Positions 37,497 to 48,993 of a stretch of DNA of 64,000 bases are shown piece by piece. Both the position numbers and the translations under genes were made by a program. This stretch comes from Geosiphon pyriformis (Eukaryota; Glomeromycota; Glomeromycetes; Archaeosporales; Geosiphonaceae). The notes beneath the pieces were generated by a model. It saw nothing but the letters and a program-made list of their open reading frames with translations, did not search any database and was not told the DNA's origin. The DNA lies in NCBI GenBank assembly GCA_016748015.1, contig JAAOMT010000436.1, forward strand, positions 816,033 through 880,032. The letters are read 5' to 3'. Position 1 is the first letter of the stretch. The number at the start of each line of letters is the position of its first letter.

Positions 37497-38069
37497 TGTT
37501 GATCATAATCACAATTGGTATTATTAATTTACAATCAATGTTCTAGATTCAGCCATCTAAATTTGATCATCTAAATTACTAGCTCTTGGATGAATAACAG
37601 GCCGAGTAAGCTCATCATAAATTGATTAATTAAATGTATATAAATAATTGATGTATTTTAAATAGTTCTAATATAATATGTAGATCTGATGTAATTTAGC
37701 TATATATATAGCCCCTCTGTCAGCTCAGGAAAGTATCAGTTCAATACTGAGCCAAATCTTTGCTATAGTTTTATAGTGAGCAGTTAGCTCTTTTCTTTAT
37801 CTTTTACTCTTTCTTTCTCTCTTCTTATATTCTAAATACTTGTTATTACAATTTCAAGTATGCCTTCTCATATTTTTTATCACCATTTGGAATCATATTG
37901 TTTATAATCTTTTACCTACTTGTTATCACTATTTCAAGTTGTTCTATTACTTCTGATTTTTTAAATTATGTGTTATTACTATTTTATATTAAGTCTTGTT
38001 TTACCGAATAAGTTGTTAAATCTAAAAATAAGTAATAAAGTATTATATTGTTAGAGAGTGGTTTCAACA
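37497..38069 (+). repeat. Possible solo LTR
   Basis: A 573-bp segment with short terminal inverted repeats (TGTTGA at the start, TCAACA at the end). It has a TATA-like run (tatatatagcccc near 37715) followed by a GC-richer initiator region, as in LTR promoters. No target duplication is visible (gatta against ataaa) and no primer site follows, so this is weak. Confidence 0.3.
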
Positions 38070-38279
38070 ATAAAAAGTTTAAGCAAAATCTATTTCAGTT
38101 ATGTTTGACTTTCATAATTCCTTTTATAATTCCTATAACTTTGTTTTCAAAGTGGGCATTTGAACACTACACCCTTTCAATAACTAATTGAAAAAATTCT
38201 GGTTATGATTTTCTTAAGTAGTTTTGGTTTCTTCTTGTTGCTGGTTGTACTTCTGATACATATAAAAAGATATGACTTT

Positions 38280-40310
38280 TTTTTTCCCTTTTTCTAATAC
38301 CTAAGACTGGTTTTTGCCCAAAAACAAATAATAATGACAATACTTTCTTTCACTTTTAATGACCTTATTATGTACCCCTTTTGCTTTCTTACTGAAATAG
38401 TCCATACACCCATAATATGTTATAGCAGTAGCATAATCATAGTAATGTGTGTTCCAAGTGAAAGTTATTGTCATTGCTAAAAAATTACAAATCTGTAACT
38501 TTCATCTGATAACAACATACAGAATCTGTTAAAGGAATACTATCTAAGAAACCAAAACCTAAACTAGCAAGGCAAGAATACAGGCCAAAGCACAAATAAA
38601 CACCCAACCTGAAACCAAACTCGCAGATAGTACCAGCAGCCCATAAGCTCGATAAACTATCAACTGATGGCACAACAGATCCATCCCATGGCAAAAGGTT
38701 GCACTTTTCATAGAAGGCTCTCAGTTTAGTAACAGGCAGCCAAATATTCGATCTATGACTCTCAGCAATATTACAGACCAACTTGACAATTAAGCTACTG
38801 TCAGAAGTCAAACCAAGGCACAAAACAGCATCTGACAGCCAACTTTTCAGCACAAACCCCTTGGCCAACAACATATAAAGACTGCCAAAAGACTTAGCTT
38901 CACTTAAAAATTACATCACCCCACTACCCAAAGTGGAATTACCAGCTATCTTATACCACTCTATACCAATGTTTGACAGTATATCCAGCCTGGCTATGTC
39001 ATCATGCTTACACAAAAATGAGTGATTAGATTTCTCAACCATTTCACACTTAATGCACACTACACTAGGATATTTAAGATCATACAATCTTTTTCTTATG
39101 GCAACTGGCAGACAATAATACAAGGACTTTATTAGGTAAAACCATAGAGAAGCAGAAAATGAGCTGGTATAACCAGAGCAAATTCCACCATCAGGGTGCC
39201 AAACACTAAAGAACTTGAATGAGTTGACATTGCTAGCAAAATTAACATCTACAATACTGGTTCTAAATTTGGACTCTTAACTGACAAAATTGATGACATC
39301 AAACAATTTCCTAACAAAATGACGCACATTCTCAGAAACAGGCCTGTCCTCAATACTAAGGAAGTGATATGGCACACTCAGAAGCAAAACAAACTTAGAC
39401 AAAGTCGCCACATTCACAAAAAAATCTGCACACTTATTCTCAATAACACCTGAATGTCTTTTGACTTTTCTCCATGTGACTGCTAAATTCTTATTTGAAA
39501 TAACATGATGAATATGCTTTTTCTCAATCCAGCATTTGCGTCGAAAATTAGAATCACAACTACCCATATTGAACTTGCATATATCCAACAATGCCTGACT
39601 GTCTATAAACAAGGTAACAGTACTAGATTTAGGAACACACACTAATGCTAAAGCAATGGCTTGCAACTCCACCAGTATAGAGAACAGCAATCCAAGCACT
39701 CTTATACTAACACTAACATTAGCTTTCAGAAAATAAGCTGCAGCACCACTGCAGGCACTAATAGACCCCAAACCCTTGACAGAACCATTCATGTAAACAT
39801 CAATGAAACCATGCCTAGTGGCAAGCAACTGCTCAGACACAAAACCAGTATTCCAAACAACATTGACAAGAGCAGGACAAAATGCCACAACCTCATCATT
39901 GCTCAAACCACCAAACTTAACAAAATTGGAAACTGACACAAACCAAACAGGAATTGAACCTCTGGAATCAAGTCTTTTCTACCTATGAAAAGTGTTCTAA
40001 GTGAAACACATGCCATGACGATCTAACAGTTGGTTAGCAAAAATGAGACCATATCTCTTAAGAGAATTTCTCACAATCAGATAACCACTCATACTTAATA
40101 CGTCCAGAATTAGCACACCAGACCCAGCTCTAAAAATGTTAGGGAGGGCACCACCCAAGAAAGTGTTGCATAAAGCAAGAACATATATAACACCAGCTAA
40201 AAAACAATTCAAAGGATTAATAGACAGCATGACCGGAAAATGGAGAGGGTGCTGGGGCATCTAGCTGGCTGCCTGTAAGTCCATTGTCTTGTGGTCAAAA
40301 AACCTGCCAA
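38280..40310 (-). mobile_element. 3' part of a LINE (RNase H and zinc-finger end), truncated by an LTR element
   Basis: One minus-strand frame runs from the edge at 40310 through the LINE tail, with a few in-frame TAG stops (before MPQHPLHFPVML at 40260, and two between 39996 and 39940). Blocks: LDSRGSIPVWFVSVSNF; RNase H IDVYMNGSVKGLG, VELQAIALAL, LFIDSQALLDICKF, VTWRKVKRHSGVIENKCAD; a zinc knuckle CIKCEMVEKSNHSFLCKH near 39050; and a Trp/Leu-rich end with LPVTKLRAFYEKCNLLPWDG. The first RNase H Asp appears as Asn (MNGS). RT and endonuclease are missing, because the frame is still open where the LTR begins at 40311. The 3' limit is set loosely at a T-run near 38280. Confidence 0.8.
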
Positions 40311-41162
40311 TGTTACTCATAAAAGAAAAATAAGTATGAAAAATAGCAGACCAATAAGAAAATAGTATTTAGCATGTAAGCACATTGTTCAGCAATGTGG
40401 AACAATATCAGAAATCATGACACATTGCTCAGCAATGTGGAGTAATGTCAGAAAACATGGCACATTGCTCAGCAATGTAGAGCAATGTTAGAAAAGTAGA
40501 GCACATTGCTCAACAATGTGAGCATTGCTTAAGAAATCATAGCATATTGCTCAGAAATGTGAGCGATCTCATAGAACATCAATTATGTATATATAGCGAT
40601 AGCATTAAAAATGAAAAAGACAGAATTTTTTAGTTAGAAATTTCTTATTCCCAACTATTAAATAAATAAATTATTTACCATCCAAATCCACTCTTTACTA
40701 TTAACACTCTATGTTGATAGCAATTGATACTTAACCACACTGGAACAATAGTTCTTGATCATGGCTATTGACAGATACTAACTTGCATATTGTCTTGGCT
40801 TATTTTTTTTATTTTATTTTTTATTTTGTTATTACTAACTCTATTGAGAATTAATGCGTGGAGTACTGATGTCAGAATATAGCACTGGTAAAAGACCCAG
40901 AAATAAGGGTAGGACACTCGATTGAGAATAGCTTACCAAGAGGAATACTGGCCATCAAGCTGAAAAAAAAATTGACAAAACTGTGGTTTCGGGAAGCTAC
41001 AGATAAAACTATTACCACTGAATCTCTGTCTATTATACAAAGGACTCAACCAAAGTCTTTAGATAAACACATCTTCAGATATTACTAACAACATTATATT
41101 AATTGAGCACCAAGTTACAGGTTTGTTATTTGCCTTGAGACCCCAAGTAATTATCTGTAACA
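40311..41162 (+). repeat. 5' LTR of gypsy element D
   Basis: Starts TGTTACTCATAA and ends TTATCTGTAACA (terminal inverted repeat with 10 of 12 matches). A primer-binding-site-like TGGTGCTCTTTGTGAGG follows at 41165. TATATATAG at 40589-40597 is a likely TATA box. The start breaks the LINE reading frame. The four bases before it, CCAA, are the expected target duplication; the other copy lies outside the window. Confidence 0.85.
40381..40562 (+). repeat. Five-unit array of 40-bp palindrome-bearing repeats in the D LTR
   Basis: Units start at 40381, 40421, 40461, 40502 and 40543. Each has an inverted repeat CACATTG-CTCAG-CAATGTG or a close variant, upstream of the TATA-like site at 40589. The spacing of 40-41 bp is close to four helical turns. 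It looks like a binding-site array of the U3 enhancer. Confidence 0.85.
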
Positions 41163-41164
41163 TT

Positions 41165-41181
41165 TGGTGCTCTTTGTGAGG
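41165..41181 (+). other. Primer-binding site of element D
   Basis: TGGTGCTCTTTGTGAGG lies two bases after the LTR end. The first ten bases, TGGTGCTCTT, are the same in A and B, so all three probably use the same tRNA primer. Which tRNA cannot be told here. Confidence 0.75.
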
Positions 41182-41304
41182 TATAATCTTACAGAGAACC
41201 AACACCAACAACCCTATTCAAAAGTGGCAGAATCAGAAAGTGTAGGAGCAAACCATCTAGGATTTGTGAAATCTTTATTTTAGCATTATTACCAACACTT
41301 AGGG

Positions 41305-41800
41305 TTGAACCATAATTACATATTAGCAGAATCAGCCTTCAATTTCTATGTCAACAAGAGAATTACATATTTGTTGAGTACATTAGTAAATATTAAATCA
41401 GCAAGAGAAACTTTTTACAACAAATTAATTCAAAACACCAGCCTACCAACAAATTATAATTTCACATTCATCATTACTGAGATTAACAAAGAAATTGAAT
41501 ATTACACACAGCAAAGATACCCAATTACTTATGCAAGTAAAGATAAAAGAAAACTACAAACACCAGCAGTAACATCTCAAAGAATACAACCACATATGTG
41601 GAAGAAAACAAAGGTTGAATCACCAATCAACCCATCATACCATTATACACCTGAAAGCACCATTAATATAACATCAACAGGTGCATCCACAGCAACTATG
41701 ACATCAGCATTTGGAAAATTTCCATTTCAAAGTAAACAAAAAAAAGAGGATCTATTAAGACCATATGGCAAATATTTTGAAGGATTTAAATCTCGATCGC
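41305..41800 (+). pseudogene. Element D gag, 5' part (cut by element A)
   Basis: Open frame with FNFYVNKRITYLLSTLVNI, ITEINKEIEYYTQQRYP and a Thr/Ser-rich linker. It resembles in layout the N-terminal part of gag in B (YQYIENCINNYLFGNYNIS, FNIIKYCKETYPVQ). The frame can be followed upstream to a GTGGCA near 41225 only with a one-base slip near 41280 and a TAG. The continuous frame runs into the LTR of A at 41801. It resumes at 61555: with A and one copy of its 4-bp duplication removed, TCG-C joins CA-ATA in frame (SRSPIPSGF). Confidence 0.75.
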
Positions 41801-42780
41801 TGTTACCAGAGGTTTTTGGTCTCTTTTCTTGAATGTTGTTAATGTTGATTTGCTGTGAATTCACGTTTTCAGGAAGTAGTTGGACCTCCAGTAACTGAAT
41901 TTATCTTCAAATTATCTCCTATAATTTGAACTGCTGGGCTTATAAGTAGAATGGCCAATTCCATGCCAGTTGTTTTATGTAGTTACGTTGTAGTAAATGT
42001 CAACTCTTTCTTAGGAATTACTTGTTTGGAAGCTTATTAAAAATGTGTAGTTACTTTGCTGTGAAAGTCAACTTTTCTACAGGAATCTTGTTTGTAGACT
42101 ACCCTAATAATTGTAATAAAAAAATAAAAGAAAAATAAAAAAAATGTAAAAAAAATAGGATTTTATTAAGAAAAATGTTTTCTATTCAGGCCTGGAGTCA
42201 CTAACAGTTTACTGAAATTGGTAGCTAATCAATTTCGAAATGTTAGTTGGGTTTTGGGGATTTTTCAAGTGCAATATTTAAAGAATTTGGTTTTTCGAAT
42301 TATTTGATATTTATTTCTTTTTGTGTATCTAGGAATGGTTCTAAGTGATAAATCTAAAGTAAGATACATTTTCTTGAAAAAAGAAGCTTTTCTTTTATAC
42401 AACTTGTTGTAACACTATTCTATGAACTTGAACTTTACTATTTTCTACAATTTCATTGAACTAAAAATACATTTTGGCAAACTACAAGTTATTTCTGCAA
42501 ACTATTAGATATTTCGGTGAACTATCAATTATTTTGATAAATTTCTACAAATTTCGGCAAACTTTTGAATGTTACATATTTTGGGGTATTGCATGATTGA
42601 TCATTGTATTTAGGTTACATTTGTGTTATGTACAAATTGGGTTATTAATTAAATAATAATTTTAGACATTTTGCTAAATATAATAAGTCATAATTTGAAA
42701 CAATAATATATACTAATTAATGGTAAGAATTATAAGAGTAATTTCATGCTAAACAATATCTCTAATTTTATCTGGTAACA
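41801..42780 (-). repeat. 3' LTR of element A
   Basis: 980 bp, ends TGTTACCAGA (at 41801) and TCTGGTAACA (at 42780), a perfect 10-bp terminal inverted repeat. The inner boundary is next to a polypurine tract, AAGGAGGAGATT on minus at about 42784-42795. It contains the array of 20-bp units (about 42470-42570). Confidence 0.93.
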
Positions 42781-43468
42781 TAATCTCCTCCTTAAGACTG
42801 AGCTCTGTTAAAATCCAAGTACTGTCTGTAATTTCCAGATAATAATCCAAAATTATTGAAGAAATTTGGTCTGAAAATTGTTGAAATTTCAGTTCTGTGA
42901 GCTTTCCAATGTATTGAATCTTCAAAAGTTGTAAAATTGGGTTTTGTAGGACATTTTCACAGGTGTGAAATAGGTCATAAAGTCTAAGAGCAGCTCTGAG
43001 TTTGTAGTGACTGTTTGTTGGTCCAGCTGTTGTCTTAAATTCATTGTGGAGTTGTTTCTGAATAGCTTCTTTTGTGAGGTTTGCTGTTGTAAGTTCCAGT
43101 TTTTGTTTGTAGAGCGTTTTTCCAATGTAGAAATATCTATATATTGAGGGGTATTTGCTGTTTTCTTTATTAAGACACAGTTGAAGTTTTTGTTGAATAG
43201 TAGCATTTGGTGGAACACTAATAGGGGTGAGCAATAAGTTTTCTCTTAAAGCAAGCTTCAAAAGTTCTGGTAGGTAAATTCCAGAATAACTTCTTGTGTT
43301 TTTTCTATAAGGGTGATACTTCTATGAATTTGGGACTAAATTTGTAATTACTTCTGTTTGCATATAATTAATGTGGTTTCCAGTAATAGTAATGGATAAT
43401 TCGGGTATTGTTTTTAAAGCTAGCATTAGTTTTTGAGATAATTATTGAATATTTTGAGGAATAATCAT
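42749..43468 (-). pseudogene. Element A third ORF (ORF3), 240 codons with two stops
   Basis: Same position and exactly the same length (720 nt) as ORF3 of B. Start MIIPQNIQ, then a TAA and a TAG where B has sense codons. Open from 43261 to the end (170 codons). Conserved blocks: LPELLKLALRENLLL, VPPNATIQQKLQLCLN, YFYIGKTLYKQKLELTTANL, HYKLRAALRLYDLFHTCENV, SIILDYYLEITDSTW. The last residues (SLKEEIMLPDKIRDIV) are encoded by the polypurine tract and the first bases of the LTR. No signal peptide or membrane segment is evident and I know no match; a gag- or env-like role is unsupported. Confidence 0.75.
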
Positions 43469-43639
43469 TATAAAAATTGGAATGAAAAGAAATAGATTGA
43501 ATTTATTTTTGATATATGGGGTTTTTATGTTATTTTTGTCTTCCAGTGTGTTTTGTTTTGTTTTTGTTTTTGTGAAATCATTTTTTATAAATTATAAAAA
43601 AATAACTATAGTAAACTAAATTAAGTGTTCAAGTTGGGA

Positions 43640-46330
43640 GATTGTTCAATGACAATTATTGGTTCTAAATTTCAGAGAATATCTTCGGGATTGATTAAAA
43701 AAGAATGTGTACCAATTTGTGAAATTAATGGTTTAGGATTGTTTCTGGAATTATAGTGTTTCAAACAATTTCCATGTGCAACTTTTGCTAGGATTTTGTT
43801 ATCAAGTCTTAGCTTGTATGATCCGTTGTCTAGAACTTCATGAATAAAGAATGGCCCATCCCATTTATTTTTGAATTTTCCACTCCATTGTTTTTCAGTT
43901 TTAGTTCTGTGTAAGAGAACTTTGTTTCCAACTTTAAATTTATTGGTGACTGGAGGCATTTTGTTGTTATGCCATTCTTTTTGTTGAGCTTGGAAGTGTT
44001 CAATATGGGTGGCTGCTATTTATTGTTTTTCTTCTAATGTGTTAAGCAAAGTGTAGGCTCTTTGTTGAAGTGTTTCCTAGAAATTGTTTTTATTGATTGG
44101 TTGTGCTGGATATGTTTCCACTGTAAAACTAATTGGTAATATTGCTGTCCTTCCATGAGTTAAATCAAATGGTGTGTGTTTTGTGGTATCTTGTTTTAGT
44201 GTTCTGTATGCTAGTAATACTGATGGAATAAAGATATTCCATTCTTGCTCAAAATTAGTTGAGACTTTGGCTAATAACTCACACAATGTTCTGTTAAAAC
44301 ATTCTACAAGTCTGTTTGTCTGTGGATGGTAGGGCAAAGACAGAGATCTTTTGACATTGAATTGTTCACAGATTGCTTGAATTAGATTGTTCACGAAATG
44401 TGTTCCTTGATTGGATAAAAGTTTGATTGGGCATCTATGTCTACAGATAATGTCTTCATAGATGAAATTTGCTATTGATTTTGCATCTGCTTGTTGAATG
44501 GCTCTGGCTTCAGGCCATTTAGTGAGATAGTCTATGGCTACTGCAATATAATGGTTTCCTTGGTTTGTGATAGGTAGTAGTCTGACTAAATCGATACCAA
44601 CTCAGTCAAAAGGCTGTCCAACTTTAATTGGGTTTAATGGTTTTGTAGAGTGAGTTCTTCTTCTTTTTTAACAACTATCACAAGATTTAACATATTCATG
44701 AATGTTTTTTCTTATTTGAGGCCAAAAGTAATATTCTAGTGTTCTCTGGGTGGTGCTGTTTTTTCCTAGATGTGCTGATGAAGAGTCCAAGTGCATGTTA
44801 TATAAAATAGTTTCTTTTTCATGTTCTTGTATTAATTTGAGTGGACTGTCTGGATTTCTGAAGTTTTGATAATAAATAATGTTGTTGTGTAAGAAGTATT
44901 GTTTGGCTTGTTATTGTAACTGATGTTTTTCATCTGGGGACCAATCTGTTAGGATTGTTAATGTCTTCAGATATTGTTTAAGATTGTTGTAGTTTTTGGA
45001 ATTCATTGTTTGTTGTTTTGTTGCTGTTAATTCAAATGGGTGTTGGTTCTGTTTTCTAATTTTGCCTCATTCTTAAGAGACAATCAACGTTGGTGTGGAG
45101 TTTTCCTGGTTTGTGGTGTACAATGTATCAGTAGTTGGCTAAAAATTCTGTCTATTGGGTTTGTTTTGTGTTCAATTGGGTGTTTTTGTTCTGAAGCCAT
45201 TTGAGTCTAATATTATCAGTAATAATATTGAATTTTTTAGGCCTGAGATAAAGGTTGAAGTGGTGTAGGACCCAAATTACGGCTGTTGTTTCTAGTTCTG
45301 TGGCAGAGTAGTTTTTTTCAGCTGGTTTTAATGTTCTGCTAGCATAAGCAATTACTCGCTCATTTCCGTTGTCATCTAATTGTGATAAAATGGCACCAAA
45401 GGCAGTGTAAAAAGCGTCTGTAGTTAGTCAAAATTGGTTACTAAAGTTTGGGTAGGCAAGAATTGGAGCTGTTGTCAGCTTTTCCTTGAGAATTTCAAAA
45501 GCTTTTTGGTGTTTTTCTATTCATTTGTATTCAACATTTTTAGTAATAAGCTGGTTGAGGGGTTTTGCAATTTTTGAGAATCTTTTGATGAATTTTCAGT
45601 AATAGAAAACTAATCCAATAAATCCTCTCAATTCTGTGGTATTTCATGGAGTTTTAAAGTTCTTAACAGTGCTGATTTTTCTGGGATCTGGTTTAATTCC
45701 ATCTTTGCTCACAATGTGGCCAAGAAAGGCCAAACTCATTTTTCCGAAGTAGTATTTTTCGATGTTCAGTTTCAATCCTGCTTTCCATAATCATTGAAAA
45801 ACTTTTCGCAGGTGTTTTAAGTGTAATTCAAAAGATGGAAAATAAATATCAGTATCATTGAGATAAACAACTACTGATTTCCAAAGGAGGTCTTTGTAAA
45901 CAACATTTATAAGTCTTTGGAATATTGCTGGTGCATTGCATAATCCAAAAAGCATTACATTGAACTCGTAATTTCCTTCTTGAGTGGTGAATGCTATTTT
46001 GGGGCAATCTTTGGGATCCATGACAACTTGCCAGTATCCACTCTTTAAATCTAATGTCGAAAAGTATTTGAACTTTCCAAGGGCATCTAACATGTCATCA
46101 ATTCGGGGAAAAGGGTAGGCATCTCCAATAATGACACTGTTGAGTTGTTGATAATCAACACAAAATTGTATCTTTTTTTTTTTTTTTTAACTAGGACTAT
46201 AGGTAAGACCCATGGACTCATTGATGGTTGAATAAGCCCATTGTTAAGCATCCATTGTACTTCTTCTCAGATAAATTGGTGGCTTTTTGGAACAACTCAG
46301 TAGGCTTGTTGTTGCTTTGGTTTGGCATCT
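43640..46330 (-). pseudogene. Element A RT, RNase H, integrase and pol tail
   Basis: RT: FCVDYQQLNNSVII, FSTLDLKSGYWQVVMDP, FNVMLFGLCNAPAIFQRLI, then VVYLNDTDIYF, where YxDD reads YLND. The open segment is 45791-46093. Then KDGIKPDPRKISTVKNF and LRGFIGL; RNase H with TDAFYTAFGAILSQLDD and ELETTAVIW (around 45250-45450). Integrase: GIDLV, AIDYLTKWPEARAI, LLSNQGTHFVN (usual Asp is Asn), HPQTNRLVECFNRTLCELL (Glu present; open 44077-44394). Tail: NKWDGPFFIHEVLDNGSYKL and PEDILRNLEPIIVIEQ. In-frame TGA occurs at VFQ-LWK, TP-NTTEL, NY-YIVHHK and FD-VGID, where Arg (CGA) is usual or seen in B. Confidence 0.88.
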
Positions 46331-46893
46331 CCTATATAGATTTGGTGTTAAACCAAATCAGTTCTTTCTAAGTCATTGTTGTTTTCAGCAAAAATATCAG
46401 CAAATTCTGCAATTAGCTCTTTGAGCTGGTTCTGTTGTTGTGGTTCAAGTTGTCCCATGTTGATTTGAAATAGTTTTTCTATGACAACATGGTAGTTTTC
46501 AGAACTGGAATTTGGGTTGATTTTTAGTAGTAAATGTTCAATGATTTCCAAGAAATTGGAAACTGTCTGGAGTAATTCTTGTTGAAAGATGTTACTATGA
46601 ATAACTCCAATTTTTATGTTATTTAATAAAACTATGGGATAACTGTTGGGATTGTAAAAAGTAACTCGGACTTTCTTTGTTTCTTCTGGAATGTAAATAT
46701 TTGGGATCAAGATTTTATGTTCTGAGCAGATTTGTTCATTGGACTTAAAAATTTGTTGTGCAGTCATTGGCTTTAGACAGATGTAGATTTCTGGATGTTC
46801 TCCAAAGGGTGAAATAGTAATTGGTTGTGGAAGTCATAGAATCTGATAAGATTCATTTTGTTTGTTAAGAGCTATGTTTACTGGAACTGTGAA

Positions 46894-47892
46894 TCATTCA
46901 GTTGAACCAAAACCTTTGGTTCCTCTTTTACTCTTTCCCAATTGTTCTTTTTGACTGACTAATTGTAAACCCGAAATGTTAATTAAGAGTAAATAAATAG
47001 CTTGAGCAATTTTTTCAGCATGTTCAATCTGAAAAAGTTTATTGGTTTCATTTTGTAACATGATTGTAATGTCTCCTGTATATCCTGCATCTATGATTCC
47101 TTCTCTAACATTAATTCTTTTGCTTGCCAATGATGATTGTGAAGCAATTTGGACCATTGCTTCTGATGGGATTTCAAGGGCAATTTTGAGGTTGATTTTT
47201 GTGAGTGATTTAGATTTGAGAGTAAGAGTATCTTTTCCTGGATATCTTAGATCGTATTCAGCATCAATTTTGTGGGCTTTTTCAGGCTTTATTCTTTGTC
47301 CATTGTTGTTGAAGTATTTGAGTTGTAAAGCAGGCTGATTTTCGATGAAATAGACAGATGTGGCTTCTATTTTTTCTGTTGCTTCAGGTTTTCTGAATTC
47401 AATTTCATATTCATCACTTTCACTGGGCAAGGGAATGTTAAGAGCATAGCATTCAGGACACCATTGTTCATTACAAGACATTATGCATTCCTCACATAAT
47501 TTAATGTTCATTTGCTTTAGCCATTGAACTTGAGCTTCTTTGGTCAGGTAGGTGTAACTGGCAATTTGGTGATATACTTCTACTTTATCTTCATAGTTGT
47601 ATCCAGTAATTTCAAAGGTGTATGCAATGTATTCTGATTCTTTTATTTGACAAACATTTTCTTGAATGGCTCTGTTGATTAAAGCCATTGCTAAATCGAA
47701 AATCATTTCAGCATCATAAGGGTAATAGTACAGTTTGTTGAGGACACTATTGTAAGCAGCATTAAAAGGTGTTCCTCTTTTGACTTTTTCTGAAATTGAT
47801 AAAGCATATTGGCAGGTTTGATTACAGACTTTTCCTCTCATTGCTATATTAATCCAATTGCATTCTTCTGGTAGCATATCTCCACAAGTCAA
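46894..47892 (-). CDS. Element A Cys-motif and dUTPase segment (332 codons open)
   Basis: dUTPase hydrolyses dUTP to dUMP and keeps uracil out of newly made DNA. This open stretch of the element polyprotein has Cys pairs early (CNQTC at 23-27; CEECIMSCNEQWCPEC at 133-148). The trimeric dUTPase domain is at about 190-332, with the five motifs in order: AEYDLRYPG (212-220), SQSSLAS (251-257), EGIIDAGYTGDI (264-275, catalytic Asp and Tyr present), HAEKIAQAI (291-299) and KRGTKGFGSTE (322-332). Motif I has Glu where B has the usual Gly. It is followed by TGA at the same place as in B. It is one part of a pol polyprotein, not a free gene; the marked start is only where the open frame begins. Confidence 0.88.
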   Translation of the reverse strand: MTCGDMLPEECNWINIAMRGKVCNQTCQYALSISEKVKRGTPFNAAYNSVLNKLYYYPYDAEMIFDLAMALINRAIQENVCQIKESEYIAYTFEITGYNYEDKVEVYHQIASYTYLTKEAQVQWLKQMNIKLCEECIMSCNEQWCPECYALNIPLPSESDEYEIEFRKPEATEKIEATSVYFIENQPALQLKYFNNNGQRIKPEKAHKIDAEYDLRYPGKDTLTLKSKSLTKINLKIALEIPSEAMVQIASQSSLASKRINVREGIIDAGYTGDITIMLQNETNKLFQIEHAEKIAQAIYLLLINISGLQLVSQKEQLGKSKRGTKGFGSTE

Positions 47893-48993
47893 ACAAAGAG
47901 TGTTGTCCTATTTTCCACTTCTTTTTATTAGGTGGCCCCATCATTTTCTGTGGCAAGCCTTGCAGTAATAACAAATATGATTTTCATATTTTTTTTCAGG
48001 TGAAATGCAGGCTTCCATTGATAAAAGTTTCTTGTGACAATCTTTGCATTTAAGAGGAATGTAGGAGCGTTATTTCCTTGGTTCAGGCTTTGAGTAAGGG
48101 ATATTTCATCCAGGAGTTTTAGGTTCAGAGTGTGGAGTAAAATGTTCTTGTTCAGTTTCATCAGCCCAATTGGATGTTGATCCAAGAGCCATGAATGTTT
48201 TGATTATTGGTTTTTCTTCTTCTGGTTCAAATTCAAAAGCCAGGGCTTTTTTGAAACATTTGTTGAATGTACCACAAGTGGCAGGTACTCGGGCATGTTG
48301 TCCTTGGTAAGAGATTTGTAGTTCTTGGGTTTCTCAGTCTAATTTTGCATTGGCTTTTTGAAGTCAGTTATTTCCGACAAGAGCTTGATACTGAGGAGCA
48401 TCCATTACAAAAACTTTGACTGAAATGGTGATTCCATCAAGAGTGAACGGAAAATTGTCAATTTCTCCTACTGGAGTCTTTTTCATGTTATCAGCAGTAA
48501 CAATGATTGTCTGAGCTGGTCAGTCAATGTTTCTTTTTAACTGTTGCATCAACTAGTAAGTAATAATACTTCCAGTGGATCTACTGTTTAGGATTAAGTG
48601 AATTGTTTTTCTTTTAACTTCAGCTTTAGTATACATAGCTGTGATTGCTTTCTGTTCATTTGCAGCAGCATTGCTGAGTAGAAATGGTAATTTATTGGCT
48701 TCAAATTCGAAAGGAAAGATATCAGAAAGATTGGCATTTTCAGCAATTCTGGCTGGTGGAATAGTAGTGTGGTTATGAGAAGGATTTTGTTGTTGTGCTG
48801 CAGCTCTACCTTCTGAGAGTGCAGTATGATGAAAATCCTGTTCTTCTGGCATTGTTAAATAACTGGGTTGAGTGTGATAGTAGTTGGGTCTCGGTTGAGT
48901 GGAATTTTGGAGAACCAATTGGTTGTTTGAACTGATTCTATTGTTGTTTACTTGGTATTGGTTTTGTGGTGTGAATTGATTTTGTGTAATCAA
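47893..48993 (-). pseudogene. Element A protease and Cys-rich module
   Basis: Retroviral-type aspartic protease near 48553-48660: HLILNSRSTGSIIT, where the usual D-S/T-G is N-S-R; element D has LILDSGSAGSIIT. Then TPVGEIDNFPFTLDGITI, YQALVGNNWLQKAN and VPATCGTFNKC. Downstream a Cys/His array: CKDCHKKLL, a further Cys in ACI, HICYYCKACH and CLTCG, which looks zinc-binding. Stops are TGA/TAG type. Confidence 0.75.

Noticed and set aside
39661-39988. Plus-strand ORFs over the LINE RNase H
   Set aside because: They are shadows of the minus-strand LINE frame, which has clear RNase H motifs.
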